A stretch of DNA of 64,000 bases from Mycolicibacterium sp. 018/SC-01/001 (GTDB taxonomy: Bacteria > Actinomycetota > Actinomycetes > Mycobacteriales > Mycobacteriaceae). Both the position numbers and the translations under genes were made by a program. Positions 52,118 to 61,151 of the stretch are shown piece by piece (positions within the stretch are counted from its first letter, which is position 1; every line of letters starts with the position of its first letter). The stretch covers positions 114,523-178,522 of the forward strand of contig NZ_VKAA01000012.1 of assembly GCF_007096635.1 (NCBI RefSeq), written 5' to 3'. The notes under the pieces are model-generated. The model was not told where the DNA came from. It did no database searches and worked only from the letters and a program-made list of their open reading frames with translations.

Positions 52118-52134
52118 TTTTCCAATCCGGAAAA
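52118..52134. promoter_or_regulatory. Operator in front of the beta-aminopeptidase operon
   Basis: TTTTCCAATCCGGAAAA has perfect 6-bp arms around a 5-base centre, with outer TT (52115-52116) and AA (52136-52137) also paired. It is 15 bp upstream of the peptidase start codon, where bound repressor would block transcription. Confidence 0.65.
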
Positions 52135-52148
52135 CAATGGAGCGTGAC

Positions 52149-53258
52149 ATGAGGGCACGAGACCTCGGCGTCGTCATCGGCGACCACCCCACCGGCGCGC
52201 AGAACGCCATCACCGACGTCCCGGGGGTACGCGTCGGCCACGTCACCCTCGATGCCGAGGGGCCACCGGCGGTGCACACCGGCGTCACGGTCGTCGTCCC
52301 GCACGACGACATCTGGACCGAACCGGTCTTCGCCGGCGCGCACCGGCTCAACGGCAGCGGCGAACTCACCGGCCTGGAATGGATCCGCGAATCCGGCGAA
52401 CTGACCAGTGCCATCGGGCTGACCAACACTCACAGCGTGGGTGTCGTGCGCGACGAGCTGGTCGCCGCCCAGGTGCGCGCCCGCGGTGACGGCATCTACT
52501 GGTCGCTGCCTGTGGTCGGCGAGACCTACGACGGACTCCTCAACGACATCAACGGGTTCCACGTCCGGCCTGAGCACGCGCGTGCGGCGCTGGAACAGGC
52601 GTCGACGCAGCGCCCCGCCGAGGGCAACGTGGGGGGCGGCACCGGGATGATCTGCCACGGCTTCAAGGGCGGCATCGGCACGTCGTCGCGCACCACCGAG
52701 ACGGCGATCGGGTCCTACACTGTCGGGGTCCTGGTCCAAGCCAATCACGGTCGACGAGAACGACTGCGCATCAACGGTGTTCACGTCGGCGAAAAGATCG
52801 GTCCGTCGGCTGTGCCCCTGCCCGATCTACCGCCGGGCTACGAACCCGGTTCGGGGTCGATCATCGTGATCGTCGCCACCGACGCGCCACTGCTCCCCCA
52901 CCAGTGCACGCGCCTGGCGCAGCGAGCGGCGTTGGCTGTCGGGCGTCTCGGCGGAACCGGCGAGCAGTACAGCGGTGATCTGATGCTCGCCTTCTCGACC
53001 GGTAACCGCGGCATTCCCCCGTACGCGTGGGACGAGGACATCACCACGTCGGCGCCGGAGATCGGCGTGCGGATGGTCGCCCCCCAACTGATGACTCGCC
53101 TGTTCGACCTGACGATCGACGCCACCGAGGAGGCCATCGTCAACGCGATGGTCGCCGCGACCACGATGACCGGCCGCAACGGCTTCACCGCCCACGCGAT
53201 CGATCACGACCTGCTCCGCACCGCACTGTCGGCCCCATCCCCCGAGGAGATCTCGTGA
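52149..53258 (+). CDS. P1-family (DmpA/BapA-type) beta-aminopeptidase
   Basis: A 369-residue self-cleaving Ntn-type aminopeptidase. It opens with VIGDHPTGAQNAITDVPGV and has the characteristic GNVGGGTGMICHGFKGGIGT. The cleavage and nucleophile site is most likely Gly236-Ser237 in PGSGSIIVIVATDAPLLPHQ, matching Gly249-Ser250 of DmpA. These enzymes remove N-terminal D-residues or beta-amino acids (such as beta-alanine in carnosine-like dipeptides). It starts at ATG 52149 and shares a GTGA overlap with the permease gene. No signal peptide is seen. Confidence 0.9.
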   Translation: MRARDLGVVIGDHPTGAQNAITDVPGVRVGHVTLDAEGPPAVHTGVTVVVPHDDIWTEPVFAGAHRLNGSGELTGLEWIRESGELTSAIGLTNTHSVGVVRDELVAAQVRARGDGIYWSLPVVGETYDGLLNDINGFHVRPEHARAALEQASTQRPAEGNVGGGTGMICHGFKGGIGTSSRTTETAIGSYTVGVLVQANHGRRERLRINGVHVGEKIGPSAVPLPDLPPGYEPGSGSIIVIVATDAPLLPHQCTRLAQRAALAVGRLGGTGEQYSGDLMLAFSTGNRGIPPYAWDEDITTSAPEIGVRMVAPQLMTRLFDLTIDATEEAIVNAMVAATTMTGRNGFTAHAIDHDLLRTALSAPSPEEIS

Positions 53259-54661
53259 CCACCTCCACCGAGCCTGAAACCCGGCGCCTCACAGGGCAAC
53301 TCGGCCCCGTCGGAATCGTCTTCATGGTCGTCGCCGCAGCGGCACCGCTGACCGTGATCGGCGGCAACATGCCGCTGGCGATGGGGCTGGGCAACGGCGC
53401 CGGTGCACCCGTCGGCTTCGTCGTCGCCGCGCTGGTGTTGCTGGTGTTCAGCATCGGGTTCGTGACGATGACGCCCCACGTTCCCGAAGCCGGAGCGTTC
53501 TTCTCCTACGTCACCGTCGGTCTCGGCGAACGGATGGGCAAGGGCATCGCGGTGGTCGCCCTGATCGCCTACACGGCGATCCAGATCGGCATCTACGGCT
53601 ACATCGGCTGGGCGATCGCCGACACCGTCGCGCACTATGACGGGCCCGAGATCCCCTGGCCGGTCTATTCGTTCGCGATCCTGGCGGTCGTGGCCGTTCT
53701 CGGCTACCGGCACATCGAACTCAGCGCCAAGGTGCTCGGCGTGGCGCTGGCCCTCGAGATCGGCATCGTCGTCGTGCTCGACGTGGTGATGGTCGCCAAG
53801 CCCGGACCGGCAGGTGTCGCGTTCACCTCGTTCGACCCCGCGACGTTCACCCAGGGCACCATCGGCATCGCGATCCTGTTCGCGCTCACCGGGTTCATCG
53901 GATTCGAGGCCACCGCGGTGTTCCGTGACGAGGCGCGCGATCCCGAGCGGACGATCCCGCGCGCCACCTACGCGGCGGTCGTCATCATCGGCGCGTTCTA
54001 CGCGATCACCGTGTGGGCGTTCGTCGTTGCTCTGGGTCCCGACCAGGTGACCGGAGTGGCCCAGAAGACCTTGGCCGGCGACGGCAACATGCTGCTCGAC
54101 ACGACGGGCGACATGCTCGGAACGGTGGGCCGCGACATCGTCAACGTGCTGCTGCTGAGCAGCCTGTTCGCGTGCGTGCTGTCCTTCCACAACGTGATCG
54201 CGCGCTATCAGTTCGTGCTGGCCGGCAAGGGACTGCTGCCCGCACGACTGGCCACGGTGCACGACGACCATGCGTCGCCGTCTTTTTCATCGCTCGTCCA
54301 GACCGCGACGGCCGCGATCATCGTCGCGATCCTCGCGCTGCGCGGCATCGATCCGTTGGTCGGGGTGTTCGGTTCGATGGCAGGTGTCGCGACGGTCGGC
54401 ATGGTGTTGCTGATGCTCACCACGTCGATCGCGGTGCTGGTGTTCTTCCTGCGTCACCGGGGCCGCGGCGGGATGTGGGCCACGAGGATCGCGCCCACAC
54501 TGGCGGTCCTCGGGCTGCTGGCGAGCCTGTGGCTGGTGCTCTCGAACTTCACGCTGGTGACCGGAGGCAGCGTCACGGTGAGCACCGTACTGGCGGCGAT
54601 CCCGTTCCTGGGCTTGGTCCTGGGCTTTGCGGCATGGCGGCCGTCGCGATCACTGGCGTGA
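53255..54661 (+). CDS. APC-family amino acid permease
   Basis: A 468-residue membrane transporter with about 12 hydrophobic segments. TM1 has the unwound-helix motif GIVFMVVAAAAPLTVIGGNM, and FALTGFIGFEATAVFRDEAR is the TM6 motif of the family. It starts at the GTG overlapping the peptidase stop (GTGA) and so is translationally coupled to it. Likely cargo is a beta-amino acid, beta-alanyl peptide or other amine. Its end overlaps the convergent PucR gene by 12 bases. Confidence 0.9.
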   Translation: MTTSTEPETRRLTGQLGPVGIVFMVVAAAAPLTVIGGNMPLAMGLGNGAGAPVGFVVAALVLLVFSIGFVTMTPHVPEAGAFFSYVTVGLGERMGKGIAVVALIAYTAIQIGIYGYIGWAIADTVAHYDGPEIPWPVYSFAILAVVAVLGYRHIELSAKVLGVALALEIGIVVVLDVVMVAKPGPAGVAFTSFDPATFTQGTIGIAILFALTGFIGFEATAVFRDEARDPERTIPRATYAAVVIIGAFYAITVWAFVVALGPDQVTGVAQKTLAGDGNMLLDTTGDMLGTVGRDIVNVLLLSSLFACVLSFHNVIARYQFVLAGKGLLPARLATVHDDHASPSFSSLVQTATAAIIVAILALRGIDPLVGVFGSMAGVATVGMVLLMLTTSIAVLVFFLRHRGRGGMWATRIAPTLAVLGLLASLWLVLSNFTLVTGGSVTVSTVLAAIPFLGLVLGFAAWRPSRSLA

Positions 54662-56248
54662 CCCGGCGGCCCCGTCGACGATCATCAGCGCGACGTGCAA
54701 CGAGGTCATCGATTCCCCGTCGTCGAGATCGACGCCGAGCGCATCGCGGATAGCGGCCAGCCGCTTGTAGAGAGCGGGTCTGCTCATGTGCAGACGTTCG
54801 GCGAGCGCTGCCTTGTTGCCGGCCAGCCGGAGATAGTCGCGGAGGATGGTCAGGCTGGACGGGCCGGGCGCGGGATCCTCCGAGAGCAGGGTCCTCAGTT
54901 CGGTCTCCGCGAACTGCTGAACGCGCCGATCGTCGCGTAGCAGCGACAGCAGCCCGCGCAACCGGACGTCGGCGGCGCGGACGTAGGGCCGATCACGATC
55001 TCCCTGCGCCAGCGCGACGTCCGCGATGTGCGCGGCCTCGGCCAGTCCGGACACCGCATCGGCGATTTGATCGCCGGGCGGCCCCAGCGCGAAGACGGAT
55101 GCCGTCACACCGTCGACCCGGCGCACCTGATCCCGCAGTCGGTCACCGAGTGCCGCCAGGGCGGTGTCGGTGGCGCGAGAGTCCCTCATTGCCAACACCA
55201 TCGCGACTTCGGAGTCACCTCGCAGGGAGAACAGGCCGGTGTGGCCGGCACCGTTGACGGCGTGGGCGACGGCGTCGAGGAACGCGATGGCACCGCGGTG
55301 GCCTGCCACGGGATCCGCTGCCGGCTCGGTCCGCTCCGCCCGCACCGTCGCCGGAAGGTACCGCGCGGCGGGCCGCAGACCCAGCGCGCGGGCGCGGGCG
55401 GTCAGTTCCCGCTCGTCGGTGAGGCGCCCGCGCAGGACATCGTCGATCAGTCCGCTCTGCGCCTGATGCTGCAGCCCGGTGCGGTCCTGCTCGATCATCC
55501 GGTGCATCGCCAGCGCAGCTGCGGCCCGCTCGAGCACCATCTTGGCCCGGTGCCCGTCGGCCGGCGCGCGGGGCACGACGAGCCGACCCCACTGCTGGGC
55601 GCGGGGCCCGACGCCGGTGACCGCCCACGGTTCGGCCTGCCCGCCGCGCCCGGGGCTGCGACGGGAGCGGCGCTCCCAGTTGTCGAGCACTTCTGCGGAC
55701 ACGCCGCTCGACACCGCCACGGCTTGATGCGAAAGGTCCTCCAGCACAACGGGTTCATCGAGTATCTGAGCGGCCGCGTCGACGATCGTGGTCCGGGATG
55801 CGCGTTTCAAGCTGAGTTCGGTGAAGGTCTCGTGTACGCGGCGGTCGAAGGCCACCTCCTCGTACTGCTCGGCGACGATGAGCCGATGCACGGCTTCGGT
55901 GATCTCGACGAAGCGCACGATGCGATGCAGCACCACCAGCGCGAGCCCCAACTCTTCGGCGATGGCTCCGATACCGGCAGGCAGCGCCCGCACCTGGGTG
56001 CCGACTTCGACGATCACGCCCAGAGCGCCCGCATCGGCCAGGCCGCGCAGGTACTTTCGCGGATGCCGGGCCAGCGCCTTGCCGGTCGTCAGGACCAGTT
56101 CGCCACCCTGCAGAAGACTGGACAGATCGGGCAGGTCGCTGCCGTGCACCCAGCGGACGGTCTCCGTCCACCGTTGCGCGCTGAGTACCTCGGGTTCCCC
56201 CTGCTGCACCGCGGGCAGCGCGATCACGTCCCCGACGGTCAGCGGCAT
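54650..56248 (-). CDS. PucR/CdaR-family transcriptional regulator
   Basis: A 532-residue regulator with an N-terminal PucR domain (PLTVGDVIALPAVQQGEPEV, GSDLPDLSSLLQGGELVLTTG) and a C-terminal helix-turn-helix (YLRLAGNKAALAERLHMSRPALYKRLA). PucR proteins activate purine or amino-acid catabolic genes. The ATG at 56248 gives the family start; a GTG lies two codons upstream. It diverges from mmsA, with palindromes in the 80-bp gap, and probably controls mmsA and the aminotransferase. Confidence 0.88.
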   Translation of the reverse strand: MPLTVGDVIALPAVQQGEPEVLSAQRWTETVRWVHGSDLPDLSSLLQGGELVLTTGKALARHPRKYLRGLADAGALGVIVEVGTQVRALPAGIGAIAEELGLALVVLHRIVRFVEITEAVHRLIVAEQYEEVAFDRRVHETFTELSLKRASRTTIVDAAAQILDEPVVLEDLSHQAVAVSSGVSAEVLDNWERRSRRSPGRGGQAEPWAVTGVGPRAQQWGRLVVPRAPADGHRAKMVLERAAAALAMHRMIEQDRTGLQHQAQSGLIDDVLRGRLTDERELTARARALGLRPAARYLPATVRAERTEPAADPVAGHRGAIAFLDAVAHAVNGAGHTGLFSLRGDSEVAMVLAMRDSRATDTALAALGDRLRDQVRRVDGVTASVFALGPPGDQIADAVSGLAEAAHIADVALAQGDRDRPYVRAADVRLRGLLSLLRDDRRVQQFAETELRTLLSEDPAPGPSSLTILRDYLRLAGNKAALAERLHMSRPALYKRLAAIRDALGVDLDDGESMTSLHVALMIVDGAAGSRQ

Positions 56249-56252
56249 TGAC

Positions 56253-56299
56253 ACAGTGTATTCCTGAACCGGTTATTGGTTACAGTGTGTACGCACACT
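56253..56299. promoter_or_regulatory. Operator region between PucR and mmsA
   Basis: AGTGTGTACGCACACT (56284-56299) has perfect 6-bp arms. ACAGTGT occurs at 56253-56259 and again at 56282-56288, 29 bp apart. AACCGGTT also lies between them. The repeated ACAGTGT is the best candidate for a PucR site. Confidence 0.55.
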
Positions 56300-56329
56300 C
56301 ACCGCATTCGAGGCGAGATCATCATCGGT

Positions 56330-57820
56330 ATGGCTGCGCAGATTTCGCATTGGGTCAACGGCGAGGTGTTCGAGGGTGCGTCGGGGGCGTCGGCGCCGGT
56401 GACGAATCCGGCGACGGGTGAGGTGACGGGTCAGGTCGCGTTGGCCTCGGTCGAGGACGCCCGGACGGTGATCGACGCCGCGGCGGCGGCGTTCCCGGCC
56501 TGGCGTGACACCTCGCTGGCCAAACGCACCCAGGTGCTGTTCCGGTTCCGCGAACTCTTGAACGAGCGCAAGGGTGAACTCGCCGAGATCATCACCAGCG
56601 AACACGGCAAAGTCGTCTCCGACGCGCTGGGTGAGGTGGCCCGCGGCCAGGAAGTCGTCGAGTTCGCCTGCGGCATCCCCCACCTACTCAAAGGCGGATT
56701 CACCGAGAACGCCTCCACCAACATCGACGTGCACTCCATCCGCCAACCCCTCGGACCCGTCGGCATCATCTCCCCGTTCAACTTCCCCGCCATGGTCCCC
56801 ATGTGGTTCTTCCCCGTCGCCATCGCCGCCGGCAACACCGTCGTGCTCAAACCCTCGGAGAAAGACCCCTCCGCCTCGCTGTGGCTCGCCGCGCTGTGGG
56901 CCGAAGCCGGGCTGCCCGCCGGGGTGTTCAACGTCCTGCAGGGCGACAAGACCGCCGTCGACGAACTGCTCACCAACCCGAAGATCAAAAGCGTCAGCTT
57001 CGTCGGGTCCACCCCGATCGCGCAGTACGTCTACGCCACCGGTACCGCCGCCGGCAAGCGCGTCCAAGCCCTGGGCGGGGCGAAGAACCACGCGGTGATC
57101 CTGCCCGACGCCGACCTGGACCTGGCCGCCGACGCGATGGTCAACGCCGGCTTCGGCTCCGCCGGGGAACGCTGCATGGCCATCTCCGCCTGCGTGGCCG
57201 TCGGCCCGATCGCCGATGACCTCGTGGCCAAGATCGCCGAGCGCGCCGCCACCATCAAAACCGGTGACGGCACCAAGGATTCCGACATGGGCCCGCTGGT
57301 GACCCAAGCCCACCGCGACAAAGTCGCCTCCTACATCGATGCCGGCGAAACCGCCGGGGCCAAAGTCGTCCTCGACGGCCGCACCGTGCAACCTGACGGC
57401 GGGCAGGACGGCTTCTGGCTCGGCCCCACCCTGCTCGACAACGTCACCCCCGACATGAGCGTCTACACCGACGAAATCTTCGGCCCCGTCCTGTCCGTGG
57501 TCCGGGTCGAGTCCTACGACGAGGCGCTGCAGCTCATCAACAACAATCCGTATGGCAACGGCACTGCGATCTTCACCAATGACGGCGGCGCTGCCCGGCG
57601 CTTCCAGAACGAAGTCGAGGTCGGCATGGTCGGCATCAACGTACCGATCCCGGTTCCCATGGCCTACTACAGCTTCGGCGGCTGGAAAGCCTCCCTCTTC
57701 GGCGACAGCCACGCCCACGGCATGGACGGCGTCCAGTTCTTCACCCGCCAAAAAGCCATCACCACCCGCTGGCTCGACCCCTCCCACGGCGGCATCAACC
57801 TCGGCTTCCCCACCAACTGA
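56330..57820 (+). CDS. mmsA: CoA-acylating (methyl)malonate-semialdehyde dehydrogenase MmsA
   Basis: A 496-residue aldehyde dehydrogenase that turns malonate or methylmalonate semialdehyde into acetyl-CoA or propionyl-CoA with NAD. Visible are NPATGEVTGQVALAS, the folding motif GPVGIISPFNFPAMVPMWF and the nucleophile Cys282 in GSAGERCMAIS. In CoA-acylating members the usual catalytic Glu is replaced; here ALGGAKNHAVI shows Asn, as expected. It diverges from PucR and is followed by a class III aminotransferase, pointing to beta-alanine or related breakdown rather than valine degradation. Confidence 0.93.
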   Translation: MAAQISHWVNGEVFEGASGASAPVTNPATGEVTGQVALASVEDARTVIDAAAAAFPAWRDTSLAKRTQVLFRFRELLNERKGELAEIITSEHGKVVSDALGEVARGQEVVEFACGIPHLLKGGFTENASTNIDVHSIRQPLGPVGIISPFNFPAMVPMWFFPVAIAAGNTVVLKPSEKDPSASLWLAALWAEAGLPAGVFNVLQGDKTAVDELLTNPKIKSVSFVGSTPIAQYVYATGTAAGKRVQALGGAKNHAVILPDADLDLAADAMVNAGFGSAGERCMAISACVAVGPIADDLVAKIAERAATIKTGDGTKDSDMGPLVTQAHRDKVASYIDAGETAGAKVVLDGRTVQPDGGQDGFWLGPTLLDNVTPDMSVYTDEIFGPVLSVVRVESYDEALQLINNNPYGNGTAIFTNDGGAARRFQNEVEVGMVGINVPIPVPMAYYSFGGWKASLFGDSHAHGMDGVQFFTRQKAITTRWLDPSHGGINLGFPTN

Positions 57821-57830
57821 CCCTTCCCCG

Positions 57831-57888
57831 CGAGCGCGCGTGTCTGCACACGACACTCCGGCATCAGCCGTACATTCGCGCGCGCTCG
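57831..57888. repeat. Inverted repeat between mmsA and aminotransferase genes
   Basis: CGAGCGCGCG (57831-57840) and CGCGCGCTCG (57879-57888) are perfect 10-bp arms around a 38-base loop. Purine/pyrimidine alternation makes the arms Z-DNA-prone. It looks like the dispersed GCGCG-flanked intergenic elements I remember from fast-growing mycobacteria, but no second copy is visible in this window. It may also lower read-through into the aminotransferase gene. Confidence 0.5.
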
Positions 57889-57916
57889 TCCCGACTGAGA
57901 GAACGCAGACAGCACC

Positions 57917-59296
57917 ATGACCTCCACAGTGAGCGCCCTGCCCACCGGCGAAGACCTCGACACCGCGATCGCGCGCGGTCAGCGCGCCTACGATCTGGAC
58001 CGCCGGCACGTGTTCCACTCGTGGTCGGCGCAGGCCCAGATCAACCCGATGACCGTGCTCGCTGCGCAGGGCTCCTATGTGTGGGACGGCGACGGTAACC
58101 GCCTTCTCGACTTCTCCTCGCAACTGGTGAACACCAACATCGGCCATCAGCACCCGAAAGTCGTTGCCGCCATTGCCGAGCAGGCCGCCAAGCTGTGCAC
58201 GATCGCACCCCAGCACGTCAACGACGCGCGCTCCGAAGCGGCCCGCCTGATCGCCGAGCGCACCCCCGGCGATCTGAATCGGATCTTCTTCACCAACGGC
58301 GGTGCCGACGCCGTCGAGCACGCGGTCCGGATGGCCCGCCTGCACACCGGCCGCTACAAGGTGCTCTCCCGCTACCGCTCCTACCACGGCGGCACCGAGA
58401 CCGCGATCAACCTGACCGGCGACCCGCGCCGCTGGCCCAACGACCACGGCAACGCCGGAATCGTCCACTTCAATGGGCCTTTCCTGTACCGCTCGGCGTT
58501 CCACGCCGAGACCGAGGCCCAGGAGACCCAGCGTGCGCTCGAGCATCTGGATCGGCTGGTGCAGATGGAGGGTCCGTCCACGATCGCCGCGATCATCCTG
58601 GAGTCGGTGCCGGGCACGGCGGGCATCATGGTGCCTCCGCCCGGATACATGGCCGGAGTCCGCGAGATCTGCGACCGCCACGGCATCGTGTTCATCGCCG
58701 ACGAGGTGATGGCTGGCTTCGGCCGGACCGGACGCTGGTTCGCGATCGACAACTTCGACGTCGTGCCGGATTTGATCACGTTCGCCAAAGGTGTTACCTC
58801 AGGCTATGTTCCGCTCGGTGGGGTGGCGATCAACGACGCGATCTACGCCACGTTCGCCGACCGCGCCTACCCGGGCGGGCTGACCTACTCGGGCCATCCG
58901 CTCGCGACCGCCTGCGCCGTCGCGACCATCACCGCGATGGAGGACGAGGGCATGGTGGGCAACGCCGCGCGCATCGGAGCCGACGTGCTCGGCCCGGGGC
59001 TTCGTGAGCTGGCTGCTCGTCACCGCAGTGTCGGCGAGGTGCGCGGCCTCGGGGTGTTCTGGGCGCTTGAGTTGGTGACCGACCAGCAGACCCGGGAACC
59101 GTTGGCGCCCTACGGGGGTTCGAGCCCGACGATGGCTGCGGTGCTCTCGGCCTGCAAGTCCGGCGGCCTGTTGCCGTTCGCGAATTTCAACCGCATCCAT
59201 GCGGTCCCGCCGTGCAACGTGACCGACGAGGAGGTCGCCGAGGGGCTGCGCATTCTCGATGCCGCGTTGGACGTGGCCGACGGGTACGCGAGCTGA
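57917..59296 (+). CDS. Class III PLP aminotransferase (beta-alanine/omega-amino acid type)
   Basis: A 459-residue aminotransferase. The PLP Lys is in LITFAKGVTSGYVPLGG, with GIVFIADEVMAGFGRTGRWF upstream (Asp for the pyridine nitrogen) and FFTNGGADAVEHAVRMAR for the phosphate. These enzymes transfer amino groups from omega- or beta-amino acids to pyruvate or 2-oxoglutarate. Next to mmsA the likely reaction is beta-alanine to malonic semialdehyde, or 3-aminoisobutyrate to methylmalonate semialdehyde. It starts at ATG 57917. Confidence 0.9.
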   Translation: MTSTVSALPTGEDLDTAIARGQRAYDLDRRHVFHSWSAQAQINPMTVLAAQGSYVWDGDGNRLLDFSSQLVNTNIGHQHPKVVAAIAEQAAKLCTIAPQHVNDARSEAARLIAERTPGDLNRIFFTNGGADAVEHAVRMARLHTGRYKVLSRYRSYHGGTETAINLTGDPRRWPNDHGNAGIVHFNGPFLYRSAFHAETEAQETQRALEHLDRLVQMEGPSTIAAIILESVPGTAGIMVPPPGYMAGVREICDRHGIVFIADEVMAGFGRTGRWFAIDNFDVVPDLITFAKGVTSGYVPLGGVAINDAIYATFADRAYPGGLTYSGHPLATACAVATITAMEDEGMVGNAARIGADVLGPGLRELAARHRSVGEVRGLGVFWALELVTDQQTREPLAPYGGSSPTMAAVLSACKSGGLLPFANFNRIHAVPPCNVTDEEVAEGLRILDAALDVADGYAS

Positions 59297-59300
59297 GCGC

Positions 59301-60134
59301 TCAGATCGACGGGGCCAGCACCGACAGCAGCGCGAGCTTCTCGTAGCTCTCGGTGCCCGGTTCGGCGGTGTAGACGAGCAGTGCATGTGACTGCACGGGA
59401 TCGAGCAGCACCTGGCAGTTCAGTTCGAGCAGTCCGAGTTCGCCGTGCTGATATCGCTTGACCTCGCGCGGCCGGATGCCGACGATGTGTTCGCTCCACA
59501 GCTCGCGGAATTCCTCGCTGCGCGCCGAGAGCGTGTCGGCGAGATGCGCGGCCCGCGAACCCGATCCGCGCAGTCCGAGCACTTCGCGCAGCCCGGAGAC
59601 GTACATGCGTGAGTAGAAGTCGTGGTCTTCGGGTGGATGAAGCGCGCGCGCGTCGGGATCGGTGAACCAGCGGTAGCCGATGCTCCGCGCCGGGCCGGTG
59701 TAGCGGGTCAGATCGCCGACGAGAGCAACCCCGAGGCGCGTCTGCCGCAACGTCTCCCCCAGTTCGGTGACGATCTCGGCCGGTGTGTCGGTCAGCCGGT
59801 CCAGAATGCGCAGCATGCCGGGGCTGATGTGGTCGCCGCCGGCCTCCCGGGCGGGAGGCTCGTGCCCGGCCAACCGGAACAGGTGATCGCGCTCGTCACG
59901 GGAGAGATGAAGGCCCTGGGCAATCGACGCGATCATCTGTTCCGACGGCTGGGGTCCGCGCGCCTGTTCGAGACGCGAATAATAGTCGGTCGACATGTGG
60001 CACAGGGCCGCCACTTCCTCGCGGCGCAGACCGTGCGTCCGCCGGCGCTGCCCGCGTGGCAAGCCCACGTCTTCCGGCTGCAGCGCGCCGCGACGACGCA
60101 CGAGGAAGTCTGCCAGCGTCGAGCGATCGATCAT
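59301..60134 (-). CDS. XRE-family regulator with MmyB-like ligand domain
   Basis: A 277-residue regulator. The N-terminal helix-turn-helix begins at the RRTHGLRREEVAALCHMSTD segment with YYSRLEQARGPQPS, and the C-terminal PAS-like MmyB domain contains ETLRQTRLGVALVGDLTRYTGPARS and NCQVLLDP. In actinobacteria such regulators repress a divergent SDR and are thought to sense a fatty acid or similar ligand. Here a divergent SDR and a perfect operator are present, so autoregulation is likely. Confidence 0.9.
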   Translation of the reverse strand: MIDRSTLADFLVRRRGALQPEDVGLPRGQRRRTHGLRREEVAALCHMSTDYYSRLEQARGPQPSEQMIASIAQGLHLSRDERDHLFRLAGHEPPAREAGGDHISPGMLRILDRLTDTPAEIVTELGETLRQTRLGVALVGDLTRYTGPARSIGYRWFTDPDARALHPPEDHDFYSRMYVSGLREVLGLRGSGSRAAHLADTLSARSEEFRELWSEHIVGIRPREVKRYQHGELGLLELNCQVLLDPVQSHALLVYTAEPGTESYEKLALLSVLAPSI

Positions 60135-60167
60135 GGCGCCATTCTCCCTGCGTTCGCGGCGGCGTAA

Positions 60168-60188
60168 CCACGGATCGTTGATCCGTGG
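60168..60188. promoter_or_regulatory. Operator between MmyB-like regulator and SDR
   Basis: CCACGGATC GTT GATCCGTGG is a perfect 9-bp inverted repeat around a 3-base centre, extended by TA on both sides after one mismatch. It lies in the 87-bp gap between the divergent starts. Confidence 0.75.
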
Positions 60189-60221
60189 CTACGACCGGCG
60201 CGCTGAGGCAGCCTCGACGTC

Positions 60222-61145
60222 ATGACATCAGAGATGACGATCCCCGACTTCTCGGGCAAGCGCGCCGTGGTCACGGGCGCGAGCGACGGTATCGGTTTGC
60301 ACATCGCGAGCCGGTTGGCTGCCGCGGGCGCCGAAGTGATTCTGCCGGTGCGCAATCCGGACAAGGGCGAGTCTGCCGCCGCACGGATCCGGCAGAAGCA
60401 TCCGAACGCTACGGTGACATTGGCGGCGCTCGATCTGTCATCGCTCGCGTCGGTGGCACGACTCGGTGACGAATTGCGTGCCGGCGGCGCCGCGATCCAC
60501 CTGTTGGTCAACAACGCCGGAGTCATGACTCCACCGACCAGGCAGTCGACCGCCGATGGCTTCGAATTGCAGTTCGGCACCAACCACCTGGGGCATGTCG
60601 CGCTGACGGCACATCTGATGCCGTTGTTGCGCGCCGGCCAGGGCCGAGTCGTCTCGCAGACGAGCATCGCCGCCCGCAACGGCACCGTCAACTGGGACGA
60701 TCTCAACTGGGAGCAAACCTACGACGGCATGGCCGCCTATCGGCAGTCGAAGATCGCCGTCGGACTGTTCGGACTCGAGCTGGCCCGCCGCAGCGCCGCC
60801 GCGGGCTGGGGCGTCACCAGCACCATCTCCCATCCCGGTGTTGCGCCGACCAGCCTGCTCGCGTCACGTCCGGAGCTCGGACGACCGCGCGACACCCCAC
60901 AAGTGCGCGTGATCCGTTGGCTCTCCGCGCGAGGCCTTCTGGTGGGAACGGTCCAATCCGCTGCCCAGCCTGCACTGATGGCTGCGACCGCGACGACCGA
61001 CGGAACCTTCTACGGACCACGGTGGCCGGGCAACGTGGGCGGCCCGCCTGGTGAGATGGATCTCTGGAAACCGTTGCGGGACAATGACACTGCCCGACGT
61101 CTGTGGTCAGTCTCCGAGGAGCTCGCCGGGGTGACGTTCTCGTGA
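60222..61145 (+). CDS. Short-chain dehydrogenase of the retinol-dehydrogenase-like type
   Basis: A 307-residue SDR with TGASDGIGLHIASRLAAAG, NNAGVMTPPTRQST, the long-loop FGTNHLGHVALTAHLMPLL, a Ser in SQTSIAARNG and YRQSKIAVGLFG (catalytic Tyr and Lys). The C-terminal YGPRWPGNVGG is typical of this subgroup. It is divergent from the MmyB-like regulator and probably under its control through the operator at 60168. The substrate is unknown. The start is ATG 60222. Confidence 0.88.
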   Translation: MTSEMTIPDFSGKRAVVTGASDGIGLHIASRLAAAGAEVILPVRNPDKGESAAARIRQKHPNATVTLAALDLSSLASVARLGDELRAGGAAIHLLVNNAGVMTPPTRQSTADGFELQFGTNHLGHVALTAHLMPLLRAGQGRVVSQTSIAARNGTVNWDDLNWEQTYDGMAAYRQSKIAVGLFGLELARRSAAAGWGVTSTISHPGVAPTSLLASRPELGRPRDTPQVRVIRWLSARGLLVGTVQSAAQPALMAATATTDGTFYGPRWPGNVGGPPGEMDLWKPLRDNDTARRLWSVSEELAGVTFS

Positions 61146-61151
61146 TGGTGC

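Noticed and set aside
56684..58681. 665-codon minus-strand frame opposite mmsA and the aminotransferase
   Set aside because: It spans two genes and the gap between them on the other strand and shows no domain.
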